Notes under the pieces: model-generated
The model's database searches: none
What the model was told of the DNA's origin: nothing
What the model saw: only the letters and a program-made list of their open reading frames with translations
Shown here: positions 10,856 to 25,800 of the stretch, in pieces
Position numbering within the stretch: position 1 is the stretch's first letter
How the letters are laid out: the number at the start of each line of letters is the position of its first letter
Assembly (NCBI RefSeq): GCF_000699445.3
Contig: NC_067197.1
Coordinates: 9,616,152 to 9,680,151, forward strand
DNA: 64,000 bases
Direction: 5' to 3'
Origin: Schistosoma haematobium
Taxonomy: Eukaryota; Platyhelminthes; Trematoda; Strigeidida; Schistosomatidae
Program-made: the position numbers and the translations under genes

Positions 10856-13800
10856 TGCATTCTCCCCTTTACTTATGTCTTATATTCTCATTGTTTTATT
10901 CGTGAATACTCATCATATCACAATATTTATTTTTACACCTCTATGAAAATAGTTGACTTGTTGATGATAAGTTTGTGGAATAAAATTGGTTAACAGCTAT
11001 GTTGATTATTTATTAAAAATGAATTCTATAGTCTTTTTTATATGAAACTAGTGTGATACTAATTTAATTTATGTAATATAAATATTGTTTTTGATTGAAA
11101 TTATGAGTCAATTGAAGCTAGATCACCATGGAAAACCTGGAAGCCTTGGACGGTCGTCCCGTTATAGTATGGAACTCCTCAGCAGTGAGCATCCACGATC
11201 CTGCATTCCGCGAGATTCGAACCCAGGGCCTACCAATCTTGCGCCAGGCGCCTAACCACCTAGACCACAGCCGGCATCCAGTGGTGTTAATGTCTAACCT
11301 CAACCGATCAATAGTGGTCTAGCTTCAATTGACTCATGGTTTCAGTCAAAAACTTAACAATCTCCACAACCCCTAGGAAAACTGATAATATAATTATATC
11401 GTACTCATCACGACGAGATTTGACGATTCTGGAACTTCATCTTTTTTTGAGGCTGTTAATGTTTGCTCACTGTTATGAAGTCCTAGACTATGATGAAATT
11501 TCTGTTCAGTTATCTTCCAGCATTTTCAATCGTCCTTTCAACTGAACCAAGCCTATGAATGAAATTATTTTTTCATTGTGTTTGATAATTATAACTGCCA
11601 ATTTATCGAAACAGAATCACCAAAGTTTAAACTTCATTACACATTGGTCTATGTATATAATGCTGGTTATAACAATATATTCATTCTGGTTACAGATGAT
11701 GAGTCACTGAGTGATTTAAGATTTGAATTTACACTTTCCTCCGTTACAGCGACCTACTCAATTTTATTTTATGTACCAATGTAAAACCTAATTTCTACTG
11801 TTAGTGTTAGTAAATGCTGACATAACATAGTTGCGTAAGTTTAATGTATGTTTATATATATATATATACTGTGTTACACATTTGATGTTTTTTCTATCAA
11901 ATCGACTGTGAGTACACTTAAATGTTCTCGTATTGTCCAATTCTTAACCAAATTATAAGTTTAGCCAATAATTGTTAATAACCTTGACTTTAGAAATTCA
12001 TATAATTTATAAGTCGATTTATTTTTAATTACATTATATAATTTGTCATTGTAAAATATACGGATCTATTTTATAATTATGTTTTCTTCTATATAGATTT
12101 GGTTATGAAAATGCAATTTTCCTTGGAGGTATGTCATTTAATATTCGAAGATTAAAACAAAAATCATTGAAAATATTAACTGATTCAGAAGACAATAACT
12201 CTATGAATTTGTTCAAAGAATCAATATCACAAAATTTAGATTTACAAAAAGACAATTCAAAATGTTACACATCTGAACATTTTTCAGTTAGTTTACCTTC
12301 ATTAGAAGTAATTAGTCAAGATTTTTCTAAATCACAATGGTATTACTTATTGGGACAAAATTCTAGTTATTGTCGTCATATGTCTGTAGGTACAATACCA
12401 CGTTTCTCTAAATTGGATACACAAGAGGAAATCTCATCTATAGGATCATTTAAATCGGGATCTAATTCAATACCATCTACAATCACTAATGTGATGGTCA
12501 AATCTGAAAGTTTCTCTACATTATCTTCTTTAAATTTAAATGAGAACCGAAATTTACCATCATTTACAAGTTTCACCAGAAAGAAGGTAAGTGTTTATTT
12601 TATTTGTAAACGAAATAAATATATAAAAGTATACAATCTTGTTGTTAGCGTCATTGTAGTGGTTTAGTTAGGGTAGTATATTTGAACGATTCCCTTTAAG
12701 GTTTTAAACTAATTTTATTATCACCAAAATTAAGGAATTAAATAAAACAAGCTGGTCGATATAAATTCTGAAGAGAGTACGTGATTAATCCTTCAAAGAG
12801 TGTTGAAGGATATTGTATATAGAGGCATGAAACTCCGCCTGTAGCTCTTTTAGGGCTACTGCCGGTCCCAAGCCCGGGTAAACGAGGAGGGTTGGGTGTG
12901 GGGTCGACAACCCCATCCCGTAGACAACGACCTTGCTAAAAATAGCCAACCAGGTTAAACAACTCAAAGCATTAAAACTCTGCCCCGGGAGTTGAAGGAA
13001 GAATTATGACGCCTCATGATGATAGCTGGGATTCTTCGGAAGTCAGGAGGATGAAACCACTTCTAACAAACGGAGCAACAATTTTTATAGGTAAATGGAA
13101 CGTCCGGACAGTGTGGGAGACCGGAAGGATCAGTCAAATAGCAACGGAAATGAGGAGATACAACTTGGCGGTCCTTGCAATCAGTGAAAACCACTGGAAC
13201 GAATCTGGACAGCAGAAGCTAGATACGGGAGAGACGCTGTTGTACTCTTGTCACGAAGAGGAAAATGCTCCACACACTCAGGGAGTTGCTCTGATTCTGT
13301 CCAAAGAAGCACATAAAGTACTTGTAAGATGGGAATCTCATAGACCCAGAATCATCTAAACATCAATAAAACAAAGAAGGGGAGAATCACACTGAATGTT
13401 ATCCAATGTTATGCACCCACCAATGATAACAATGATGACGATAAGATCAGTTTTCCGAGATGCTGCAACCGATCACAGCAACGTGCTCAGGAAAGGACCA
13501 TATCATCCTGATGGGAGACCTAAACGCCAAAGTCGAGATGGACAACAACGGGTATGAGGATATCCTTGGACGACATGGACTGACTGGGAGAAAGAAATGA
13601 AGATGGCGGGAGGTTTGGAAATCTATGTGCATTCAACAAATTGGTTACAAGCGGCACTATATCCCCCAACAAAACTACATGGGTCGCACCGGATCACACT
13701 ACAGAGAACTAGATCAATCATATTTGCATCACTAAAAAAACCCACAAGATCAATTGAAGACGTGAGAATTAGGAGAACAGTTGGCATGGTTTCAGATCAC

Positions 13801-16800
13801 TACCTGGTGGTCGCCAAGGTGAAACTAAAGCTAAAGAAGTACTTGACAACTGGGTAAACAGCATTCAAAATGTCCAACACAGCTGTCCTTTGAGATACTG
13901 ATAAACTCAACCAATTCAAGATAACTTTCAACAACTTCCAAGCCCTACAGGATTTACGGAAAGAAGAAATTACTATGGCGTACAACTGGAAAGAGACCAA
14001 AGAAGCAATGACGTCAACGTATCAGGAGGTGCTGGGCCGCAAGAAACATCGTCATAAGAAATGGATCCCCATCTAAACCCTGGAAAAGATTCAAGAAAAG
14101 AAGAACAAGAAAGCGGAAATTAACAACAGCCGAACAAGAACACTGAAAGTCAAAGCGCAAGCTGAATATGCAGAAGCAAACAAGCAAGTGAATAGAAGCA
14201 TTAGAGCCGACAAATAGAAATACGTGGAAGAGCTAGCAACAACGGCGGAAAAAGTTGTAAGCGAAGGAAATATGAGATAGCTATGTGACACAACGAAGAA
14301 ACTAGCAGGGAAATATAATAAACCAGAAAGACCCTGTCAAGGACATAAAAGTGTTATATCAGGTGGTCGACTGTTATAAATGCGTCACCAATGGTTATAT
14401 CTGGACGTCTCTGATTGTTATATCGGAAACGCTTATCACTTATACTTGTAAAGCGAGGAATCACTGCAATTCTCACGGTGCGAAAGTATATACTCAAAGA
14501 CTAATGCAAGTGAAGAGTTATTAACCCCCAAAACACGACGACTCTAGTCAAACATACACTCATATACTGATTCGTACACCCATTTTGAATAGTAATCACA
14601 TATATGAAATACACTTAGTTATAACAAATCACATATTGAGCATAGTTCACGTTAATTGAATACAAGAATATCGTATGTTATACAAAATAAAATATCATAC
14701 GGAAAAACAAAACACATATTACACTGAGTAATTATCACATTGAATTAAAATGGAATTAATGTTGAACAAAAATCATAATGAGTAATTCAATATAATTTTA
14801 ACTTTTCACCCCGTCATATCACCTCCCTTATTTTAAGACTCGAAATTTTGGATCTTGACTTTAAATTTTCTGACTTTATCCTCCCGCACGAAATAATGTT
14901 GAATCCTGATATGCCCAAGTTACAATTAATGTGACTTTATTTAAAACATATATCTTGCAGTGAATAGAGAATCCGCTAAAAGTGGAACTTTCTGTAAACT
15001 TCTTCGACACTATGGTGTGGGTTGTTAAGGAAATCGTCAACATCATCCGAACTTGTTACAATGGACAACACTGCAATGTGGTGCATGGAGGACAGGGCAG
15101 ATGACAAATGAATTCGTAGTTAGGGCCTGAGTCAAACAAGGCTGCTTACTATCCCCCTTTCTCTTTCTTCCGGTGGTTGATTGGATTATGAAGACCATGA
15201 CATCCGATGGGAAGCACGGAATAAAATGAACAGGTTGGTTGCAACTAGATGATATGAACTTCGCACATCAACAAATGTAGGTCAAGTCAGACAGTTTAGC
15301 AAAAGCCCCTGCATTGATAGGGCTCAACATATACAAAGGAAAAATCAAGATCCTCAAATACAACACGGAGAACACCAACCCTATCACGCTTGACGGAAAA
15401 AAACTCTGGAATAGGTGAAAGCACTCATGTATCTGGGTAGCACCATCGATAAATAAGGAGGATCTGATGCAGAAGTAAGGGCTATGATTGGCAAAGTATG
15501 GACAACATACCTACAATTGAAGAACATATGGAATTCAAGACAGCTGTCAACCATTATCAAACTGAGAATATTCAATACGAACGGCCAGGCAGTCCTGCTC
15601 TACAGAGTTGAAAATTGGAGAACTACCACCACCGTCACAATTGTTTACACAAGATACTGAATGTCTGTTGACGGGATACCGTCAGCAACAGCCTTCTGTG
15701 GGAGAGAACCAACCAGTTTCCATCTGAGGAAGAAATTAGGGAAAGATGTTGAAAGTGGATAGGACACACATTGAGGAAATCATCAAACTGCATCATAAGA
15801 CAAGCCCTAACTTGAAATCCTGAAGGGAAACAAAAAAGGGTAAAGCCAAAGAACACATTGCGTCCAGAATTGAAGGCCGACATCAAAAGGATGAGTAGCA
15901 ACTGGAAAGGATGGCCCAGGATAAAGTTCGATGGAGAATGCTGGGGAGCGACTTATTCTCCTCTATGAGGGGTAACAGGAGTAAGTAGTACAGAGGCATG
16001 AAAGCAAGTAGCTCATTATCCGTAAATTTATAAACTGCTGGGTTATTAGTGATTCATCATAGTGTTTTATATTTGAACAAGTGTGCAGTGATTTTAAAAC
16101 GCTGAATGCATACGTGTGATTTTTTGTGATATCCACTTTTCACCCGTAAATTTAATGTAGTATAATGTATAATGTATATAATGTAGTATAAGAAAGTTCA
16201 TGGTATGAAGGTCTTGTGTTTAATCCCTGTTTAGGCATCCCATACTAGGATGAAGTAACCGTCCAGTCCTTCTTGATTTTCATTGGTTATCAAACTAGAA
16301 CCAAACTTTGAGGTAAAAGTGAAAAGTCTACATAACCCCATGTACTAAGAAAAAATGTTTTTCTTATCTCTAGTTTATTTCAGTTATGTTTATTTCTTAT
16401 CATGATCGTTCATTTTTTGTTTCATAAGAATTCTGTTATCGACATTTGAGTTCATTTTATCCGCTTGCAAACTGAGATTATATTTTATTTATGTACCTAA
16501 CGATGTCCTACTTTCTACAGATCACAATTCCCAAATCGGAATCAGGTTACGGTTTTACCCTAACATGTCAAATGGTCAAATTTGATTTTCAACAATTTGC
16601 TAGTACTCCCATTACTTTGTCTAGTCATAAAGATTCATCAAATATTGAGCAATATAATTATTTGCCTACTCACAGATGCTTTCGTATTCATTCAGTACAA
16701 AAAGATTCACCGGCTGATCAAGTTGGACTACCTGTTGGAGCTTATCTTTTAGGGATTGGAAATACTCTATTGAATTGTACATTGACACTCAAAGATGTTG

Positions 16801-19800
16801 TAGAGTGTATGTCTAAATCTGCAGAAAGTCATCCAAACAAAGCATTAATTTTAAATATTTGTTTGCCTGATTCTAGTCGAGAATTAAAATGTGAGTCATA
16901 TTTGTAAATTATGTTGTATATATATTATGCTGTACTGCGGTCGTTTTGGTGTCCTACTCATATATACGCTTCTTATATACGTGTCTAAACCAGCTAATTG
17001 AGTGAGAAAATCTAGAGTGACTATATTGCTTTTGTTGCCTGATCACATGGAGAATATACGTACAATTCATCTATAAATTTATACGTTTTCTCTCAGTAAA
17101 TAAGACCACATTTTCAACCAATAGCTTATGTCTCTTCTCTTTATTTATTTATTTGTACACATAAAGATTGGTACAAGGGGGTACCAAATACTTATGCATC
17201 ACACAACAACAAAGAAGCCAGTAGTTGTTATCATTGATGTGTGTGACGGCGGTGATGCTGCCCGGGTGCCCAAACCGAAATAGGTGGTTTTCTTAGAAGG
17301 CCAAACTTGTAGCCCTTGACCTAGAGGTCTAATCCATAAGGCAGTAGAACAACGTTAGGAGATACAGTCCAATGATGACCTGTGGCGAACAATAGGTTCA
17401 TATGCCATTTGTTCCTTCAGGATACTGGAGCCCATATGCACCAGTGGTTTAGAGTCAAAATTTCCAACTTCCATAGGTGGATTCTCCGTATCCATCAACC
17501 CGATTAAAGCACCGGATATTCGCTTTTTATCCTCTCAATTTCGTAAATAACACTCCCACCACGAGAAGGCAGTGAGTAGGACTTCCCTGACAGTAGCTGT
17601 TTATTCGTGGCTGTGTGAGAGCATTTCGAGTGGGAGAGCTGACTCTTCCCACCCTCGGCATTTTTCTTTAGAAAACGAAGTCAAATTTTAAGCAATAGAA
17701 TGTGCTCTTCAACATATCTCCCACTTATTATTTAGATTATGCTTAGTAGTTGGTCAAATTTATCAGTAAACAAATGTTCTTTATATATACTCCTAACATG
17801 AAATCAATTAAATCCTCTTAAAGATCACAATCATATTTTTCATTTAATTAGAATGTAAAATTTCTGACTTATTAGAACATCTCCTGTACAAAATAATTGC
17901 GATTCCTAAATAGCTCATTTCAATGTGGCTTTTTGCTAGCTACATTTATCATTGCTTCGTTGGTACACGAGTTTTAAGCGTATTTTTCTTCAGTAACGGT
18001 ATCACACTGTAATTCTCTGTATAGATTTGGTTGAACCTTTTGTGATTCTAGAACCAAAGTTTACAGATGATAATTTTAGTTTCAAATTTAAAGACGTGTC
18101 AACTTAAAAAGACAGGAGCAGAAGAGCAACTAATTGATTGAAGTGAAGTAAGAAATAAAGCAAGAATGAAGAAGTGCAGATGGTTTTCTAATGGCCATCA
18201 GGAATTCTCACGCTGAAAGTGATAAACTAATTCACAGTGACCTACAACGAAAGTGATACCTCTTTAAAGTTAATCGAAAAGAGTCTGAATCTAACGGCTG
18301 TATTCATGACACTAGTCTGCTTGTGTTACTTGACAGCTATTTCGATGATTTATCTAGATAAGAACTTTAAACTATATTAAACGTCTACTTATTGTTGTTA
18401 CAATTGAGTTTCATGGTGTAGTAGAGAGGACGTCTGCCTTCAAATCTGAGGAGTTCAGGCTCAAGTCTCCTCGTGATAGAGTTATTTTGATTGTTGGATT
18501 AGTGGTTAGAACATTCAACCTTCAGTTTGCATGTTGTGGGTTCGAACTTCACATATTTCACTTGGAAATCTGCATTCATGTTGTTCCCATCTTTCTAAAA
18601 TACCGAACTCTATATTTCTCTAGTGAAGTAAGAAGACACCACATTTATGACTGCTGGTTTTCCAGAACGATACGTCATCGATTTCACTTTTTAGCAGCGC
18701 TCAATAGTAGTCTTGCCATTCAACAACCACCCTTCTTGATATAGTTTTTTCTATAGAAATTAGTGTTTTGTGAAATTTATTTTCACTTAGTGAAAAAATG
18801 TAGTTAACCTCTTAAATGTACGCGATTTAGCTTTCTTGAAGTTAATAAATATGTATAAATTCCTTTCATTTTAGCTTACAATCTGTCAAGACAAATCTCA
18901 AATGAAGAGTTAAACTCTTTAAGTTCATCTGATCTACAAATTCAAACAAAAAACAACACTACATATACAGGAATCAACAACAATCATAATGATGAACACT
19001 TCTCCCAACATAATGATTTTTCATATAATTTACGTTCTGATAATTGTATCAATACTGTTACTACTACCATAGCTAGGCACTCCATAACAGATTCCTGCAT
19101 TACATCCAATATTAATAATTCATGCCTTCCTCAAACAGTTACGACTACTTCTGGCTCAGTGATGTTATGCGAAGAATGTTGTATTGATGAAAGTATTTTA
19201 CATAATGATAATGAAAATAATAATAAGAAGAATGGAAATGGAAGTATAACTCGACGTACACGTATATTAACTTTAGCACCACCTATATTAAATCTTAAAT
19301 GGGAAGATGTATGCTTAGATGAAGCCAACAGACAATGGGCAATTGAAGCATTAATTATTAAGTTGATAAATATATCGAATAATTTAACTTATGGAATTAA
19401 TGCTTATCGTACTGGTTTACAAAAAATTGCTAATTTACATCCAAATGATTTAAACTCATTATTTTATAATATTGTTGAGGTTAGTTTTCTTATTTCAATA
19501 TATATATGTTGGTCTTATGAAATAGCATAAACGACTGTAACTCATTTATGAAATCAGTCAGTTAGTCATGAGGTACATGGAGTTTAGGATACATATGTGC
19601 ATCAATTCAATTAGTCATACCATATCAATATAGCTAGATAAAATTTTGGAGAGAAATGTCAAAGTGTTGGAGTAGTAACTGTATCGGCGGTAGTAGAAAA
19701 GATTGAGTATAGAGTAAACGATTTGAGATAAAAAAATATACAGAATATGTGTAAATATTTTAAGATAGAGATCGAACGGATCTGAGCTATAGCAGTCAAC

Positions 19801-22800
19801 AGGGCCCGCCCTCCCCCTCGAAATGCTCTCACACGGCCACGCGTACTCAGCCTCTGCCAGGGAAGTCCTACTCACTGCCTTCTCGTGGCGGAGACGTTGA
19901 GAGAATGAAAATCGAATGTCCGGTGCTTTAACCGAGCCGGTGGACATGGTGAGCCCACCTAGGGAAGTTGAAAATTCTGACTCCAAACCACTGGTGCATA
20001 TGGGCTCCAGTATCCTGAGGGAACAAATGGCGTATGAACCGATTGTTGACCACCGGCTACCATGGGACTGTATCTCCTCACGATGCTCCACTGCCTTCTG
20101 GGTCAGACCTTTAGGTCAAAGGCTCGGGGTTTGGCCTCCTAAGAAAACCACCTACTTCGGTCTGGGCACTCGGGCAGTATCATAGCCCTCACACAACTAA
20201 AATGAATTGACAATGACTATTTTTTTTATCAACAGTGATATTATTACTAATTTTACTCCTCTGGCATTTGTCTTGATACTTTTGTCTCTCTGTACTAGTA
20301 TAGTGTGATGACTTGAACCAATGTCTATGTGCCAGGTTCGATATTGCTTATTAATAACTGATTGACTCCAACTCTCATAGCAGATAACTTGTCAAATGAT
20401 TGTTCATTCTTTTTATACATCTGTTTCTTGACATACTGGTGGGAATTTCTTTTGGAACTCCTAGGTATTATATCTGCTGATTGATGCTAACAATTAAGTA
20501 TTTTTTTGAACCCTCAGATATTTCACTTACCATTAGCCCATTACCGAATGTAATCTTCTGTAACGATATGTAATTCATTTCCTTGGCTTCATATTTATGA
20601 GCTAATCTTACATTTGTATTATTTGTATAAATGCTGATAGTAATACTTCGGTGAGACTATAATTTATGAACGAACGAATCAGATTTAGTATAACAGGCCT
20701 TGGAATTTGACGTGAAATTTATTCATCTATTTAGGTAAATAGAATTTTGGCATTTTAACTGATATCATCTCGTGATAAAAACACTAAATCTAATTCCTAA
20801 CCCTAACCATCAACCATAAATCATAATCCTAATTCCTCACATTGGTTTATAACCCTCATTTAACCGTAGTAAGTAGGTGAGCATTCTCAATATTACTTTA
20901 TCGTCACCCAAATGTCATCCATAAATTATAGTCCCATCAATACTTCTTCGATTAATTCAAACCGAATTGATGAATAAAGTAGGATTCAAAGTGAAAATCC
21001 TTCAGTTGAAAATCACATATAGATTCATTAAATCACTTCTGTTTTCTTTTTGTGAAAACTCTGATGATCTAGAATTATTCGTGTTCGTGCATTCAACCAA
21101 TCTAATTACATTCATATCACGTATAGATCATGACTCTAATAATAACAATAGTAATTATATGCAATACTGTATGTTAAATTATTGATATATAACAACTTCA
21201 TCATTAATATTTCACAATATCAATTAAGGATTGAAAATGTGAAAGCACAATATGATTAATTTTCTTAAATCATTAACTGTTTTTCTGTAGTTTTAAGTGA
21301 TAATAAAATTTATTTCTGATAATTTAATGATTTTAAGTTTGACATGCTCATATTGAGTGTTATTATTGTGATACATTGTAATGAATGATGAGGTCAAAAA
21401 ACTTTGTTGATCTTTGAAGTTTAGCTTAATAGTGAATCTCTGTATTTGAGATTATGAGTCAATTGAAGCGAAACCACCATGTAAAACCTGCTAGCACTGG
21501 ACGGCCGTTTCGTCCTATTGTGGGACCCCCCAGCAGTACGCATCCACGACCCCGCATCACGGGATTCGAACCCAGGGCATATCAGTCTCACGCGCGAGCG
21601 CTTGTCCACTAGGCCACTGATCAGACTTCAACCAATCCACGAAATTGAGCGACACACCCATCATTGTCATCAGTGAATGAGCAGTGGAGTGCAACCGGAT
21701 CAGTTGTGAGATAGTAACTCACTGAAAACAATGGTGGATATATCGCTCAATTTCATGGATTAGTTGAAGTTAGACATTAACATCGTTGGATCTCGGCTGG
21801 CTCAGTGGTCTAGAGGTTAAGCGTTCGCGCACGAGACCAATAGGTCCTGGGTCTAGCTTCAATCGACTCATGATCTCAACCATAGAAATTACTACAATTT
21901 CCACAAAACCCCTTCTGATACTAATAATAATAATAACGTTTCTGGAGAAATTTTTTGTATAACTTTTGACATTGAAGTATAATTTATAATGGTGACTTAT
22001 TTGGGTGAATAATACCCATCTATTAACTTTCGTTCAACCAGTCAGTCAACGCAGAGCCTGCAAAAAATGTGTTTTAGTCCAAGTTGTCATTGTGTTGTGC
22101 AAGAACACTCAGGTAGAGATAACCTATTCATTGTAGAGTGCTTTGGTAAAATGTGAAAACCATACATTAGATACAAATTTGAACGTCTTCCATCAATTGT
22201 CATTCATATGTTTTATGGTTCTTTCCTTTTCATTGTTATTACAATTACTTTCTGTTTCCCTTTCTGTTTTCTACAATTGAATCTTCATAATCTTCTACAG
22301 GCATGCATTCTACTTCCGATTGGTACTGCATACTACTTATAACTATCAACATAACTAGCATATACCACAATACTACATCAACATAATTAGATTAAAATAG
22401 CAAGGTTAATAGCAAGGCAATCGAAACAGTGTTCTACTAGCGATAGTGAAAAAGACTGAACATCAAGAATATAGTTTGGAGCGAAAAAGTAAAAGTATTT
22501 ACAAAGGAATGTTGGAACTCAAGCTCTCGAATAATATAAAAAGTGAACGCATCTGCACCATTGTAATGGATTCTAAGTCATGTCGCCCGACGTCTCTAGC
22601 CTCTGATCACAGTTGTCACCGACCAGTTAGTCTCTGTCTACTACTAGGTTAATATCATATTTTTAGCTTGACCATTGACTAATTGAACTATTAATGTCGT
22701 CACGATAAAGCCTTGGTACTTATTTCAAATTGTCAGTATACTCTTAGGGCTCATTTGACTGCTCTCCTAGTTTGCGTTTTTATGATATTTAACAAATATA

Positions 22801-25800
22801 CAAACTCTGTCATAATTTTCTTACTACTCTCCAGATAAATAAAGCTTTATTTATACTGATTCGCAAATTGGTCATGCTGTCATAATCAAAATGTTAAGCA
22901 TTCTACAAAGCTAGTAGCCACTTCCTAAAAAACAACTAAATACAAAATTTCCAGTCAAATCCTTTTTATTTAGTCATTCATGAAAAATATTGCACATGGC
23001 ACAAATGTGCGTTGGTTCGAGTTACCACAATTCACATCACCTAAGCAAGAAAAAATCAACAAGTTTGAAATGAGATAAGTTAAAATAAGGGGTATATTGA
23101 TGATGGTTAAACTCTAAACTCAGGGAGTGTTGTTCTCATAAAACCAACTGTATCACGGAACAAGAAGTATGATATCATGATTATGGTTGTAATATAGAGT
23201 AGGATGAAGAATGAATGAATTTGCCCTACTGCAATCACTTTTGTGCTGTGTCCCTTCAAGTCTGTAAACATTAATTGCGACCCAAACCAGAGAGTTTTCG
23301 CCTCCCCACGCAACTCAGTTCAACTTAACAGGCTAATATCTCCATAGCTAGACAACATAATCTGTATGGGAGGAGAGGATTGTTGGATATACGTAACATA
23401 TTTTAACCATACAACAAATGTATTCTTCCTTTTGACTAGTCTTCACTTAGGTCAGATCTGTTTGGCATTCCATTGTTTTTATCAAGAGTATCCAGACTCA
23501 CTAATCTGTTTTATTACTCTTTTGAATTTGAGCTAATCGGTGCAGTATTCGGATTTCATTAAAAACACCAAAGCCCACTGGAATGTAGGGTTATTCACCT
23601 AGACAATTCTAAATGAAAAACTAACATTCTAAATTCTACCGCTAGACAAAGTCATCCTAAAGTATCAGTAAAAGCTTATAATATTCCGTTAATACTCAGG
23701 ACTACAATTGATCACTCTCTGTCTTTGTATGTGCATCCTGAGCAAATTGCATCGGTATAACATTGTCACAAATCTTAGTATATGTAATAAGTGATTGGCA
23801 GAAGAATCCAGAATGTCCTATTCGGAACTCATCATGTGACCACATCATCATCAAATATATTAATTCTAAAATATCGTACTTATGCCAAATAGCTTTAAAT
23901 TTATTTTTTTCCTACAGAATCCTTAAATTTTCGTCAGTTTTTGCACTCATCATGATGAATTTTTTTTGTGTCATTTCCAAAACAAATAACAAAACTTTAG
24001 ATTGCTTCTGAGACATGTAAACTGAAACAAAATCTACAGAATGGTTGTCTTCCATATGCTCTGTCAAATCATACATCATCACCGCCAACATCAAGTCCGT
24101 TTATCAAAGCTGGTATGTTAAATAATAAAAATAATTTGAAACCTACATTATCTTCGTCAGGTTCGTCACAATCAGAGAGTTTTAAAATAGATTCATATAC
24201 GAAACATAATAATAATATCACTGGTGGAGGACGTGGCTTACATAAACGATTTTCGTTTCTGTTTAAACTACGCAAAAGTTCGGTTAATGGACAACAACCA
24301 TCTCCAATCGATCGAGAAAACAACAAACCAGCTAATGACCATGATACTACTGACTTTAGAGCATCAATTATATCAGAGAATTTTACTAATAATTTCGTAG
24401 GCGAACCACCTAATTATCAAAATACAGTACAAGGAAATCAGATGAAGGAATCATTACATAATTTATCGTCTTGTCGACCAATTTCTCCACATTCATCATC
24501 ATCGATACCACCTATACATGGTCATTTAGATAATCCTGGGACAATTGTTGGATTAACACTGAACAATTTGTTGAATCAATGTGTAGATTATACAAATGTT
24601 TATCCAGATCGTTTGAAATATTTTTATGAATTAAGAAAAGAATATCCACATTTGAGATTGTTTCTTAAGGTTAGTTGAAATAATTTATTTGTTGTGGCGT
24701 TAATTGTCGTTACATTTTTAAACGTCCGTTTGTGTTCAATGCTGATAATCTTGGATTAATACCCTACAATTAGCTAGGTCAAAAATGTGAAAGGAATAGT
24801 TTTGCTGAATTATGTATGTTTCTTAGGAAATCTCCATTAGCATTCCTCAATAATCACATTTTAGCTTTATATCAGGTTCTAAAGTGTAAACACCTTTTGT
24901 ACTATTAATCATATCTCCCAATTTAATTATAAGGGTATTTTAATTTTAGTTCGGAGATTTTCAGCATGGTTCACCGCTACTTCACGAGCAATGAACTTAA
25001 GATCTTGACATGTCTTAGGCAAATGAATTAGAATTCATGAAATACCAAATTATGTTGTCTAATGATTCCTAATTTCAGTGGTTTTTCAAATACTACCATT
25101 TCATTTAGAAATCTTTGATCAAACTGAACAAAATATCCACAAACCAATTGATTAAAATCCGCTACAGATCGATCTAATTCGGGGCACCGCTGAAAGGTAT
25201 TGAGTGTTGGACAGCTATTAAGTCTTAGTGTTAGTCTTAGCAGTGCACACATTCACCCCTTCCAGGACCTTCAAGTCTCATGATGAACGCCTAATTATTA
25301 AGGATACCAGGTTAGCCTTGAACTGTATAATCGCAGCTTCAGACAATCTGCTCGACTGTCATTTTATGCCATCGGTTACAACTATTTTACTCCCAACATT
25401 ACTGAAGTGTTCCATACTAGGAAGAAGCTGTTGTCCTGTGCTCCATAGTTTTCAATCGTACTTCAACTCGAATCAGTTTTCAATTAAATCAAACTCAGTA
25501 TTAGGATGACATCATAATGCATACCATTATTACTTCTAATTTACTACTTAATTTACTTTACAGAACCAAGCTATGGAACCAGGTGTCCCTATCCTGTCAT
25601 TGTTTCTTACACTACCATCAGAGGTATGTTTATTGTGTGAATATTTTGGTTAGTGTTTATTTTAACTTCTAAATACTCTGCTTATATACCAATTATGTTC
25701 ATCAAGTTCATTAAGTAATATTGTTTTTTTTTATCTTTAGATACCAAGATGTTTATTGAATGGTTTGAAGAATATTGAAAAATTTACAAGTGATCAACAT

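Larger units (their letters stand above)
12780..16010 (+). mobile_element. degenerate RTE-clade non-LTR retrotransposon (endonuclease-RT), with nested LTR fragment
   Basis: A 5' region at about 12780-13000 leads into an endonuclease frame 13006-13359 (WNVRTVWETGRISQIATEM, then LAVLAISENHWNESG with the catalytic-type E), continuing with frameshifts and stops to about 13860. After the nested insertion (14352-14960) RT sequence resumes: KLLRHYG, VHGGQ, then a C-terminal frame 15640-15970 with LWERTNQ and RWKWIGHTLRKSS. RT palm motifs around the first catalytic Asp are missing at the insertion junction. Many stops, so it is dead. It lies in the intron between the C2 and PDZ exons in the sense direction. 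Confidence 0.85.

Noticed and set aside
11100..11303. tRNA genes (B-box-like GGTTCGAATC, also near 21.5, 28.1 and 63.1 kb)
   Set aside because: No cloverleaf can be drawn. They are parts of dispersed SINEs with shared bodies and tails.
12131..12667. Stand-alone 178-aa gene beginning at ATG 12131
   Set aside because: The frame is the middle of exon 4. It continues upstream to an acceptor at 12096 and runs past the donor at 12586 only by intron read-through.
19615..20091. 158-aa minus-strand gene
   Set aside because: It lies in a dispersed repeat, and the inverted copy at 17.2 kb does not keep the frame.
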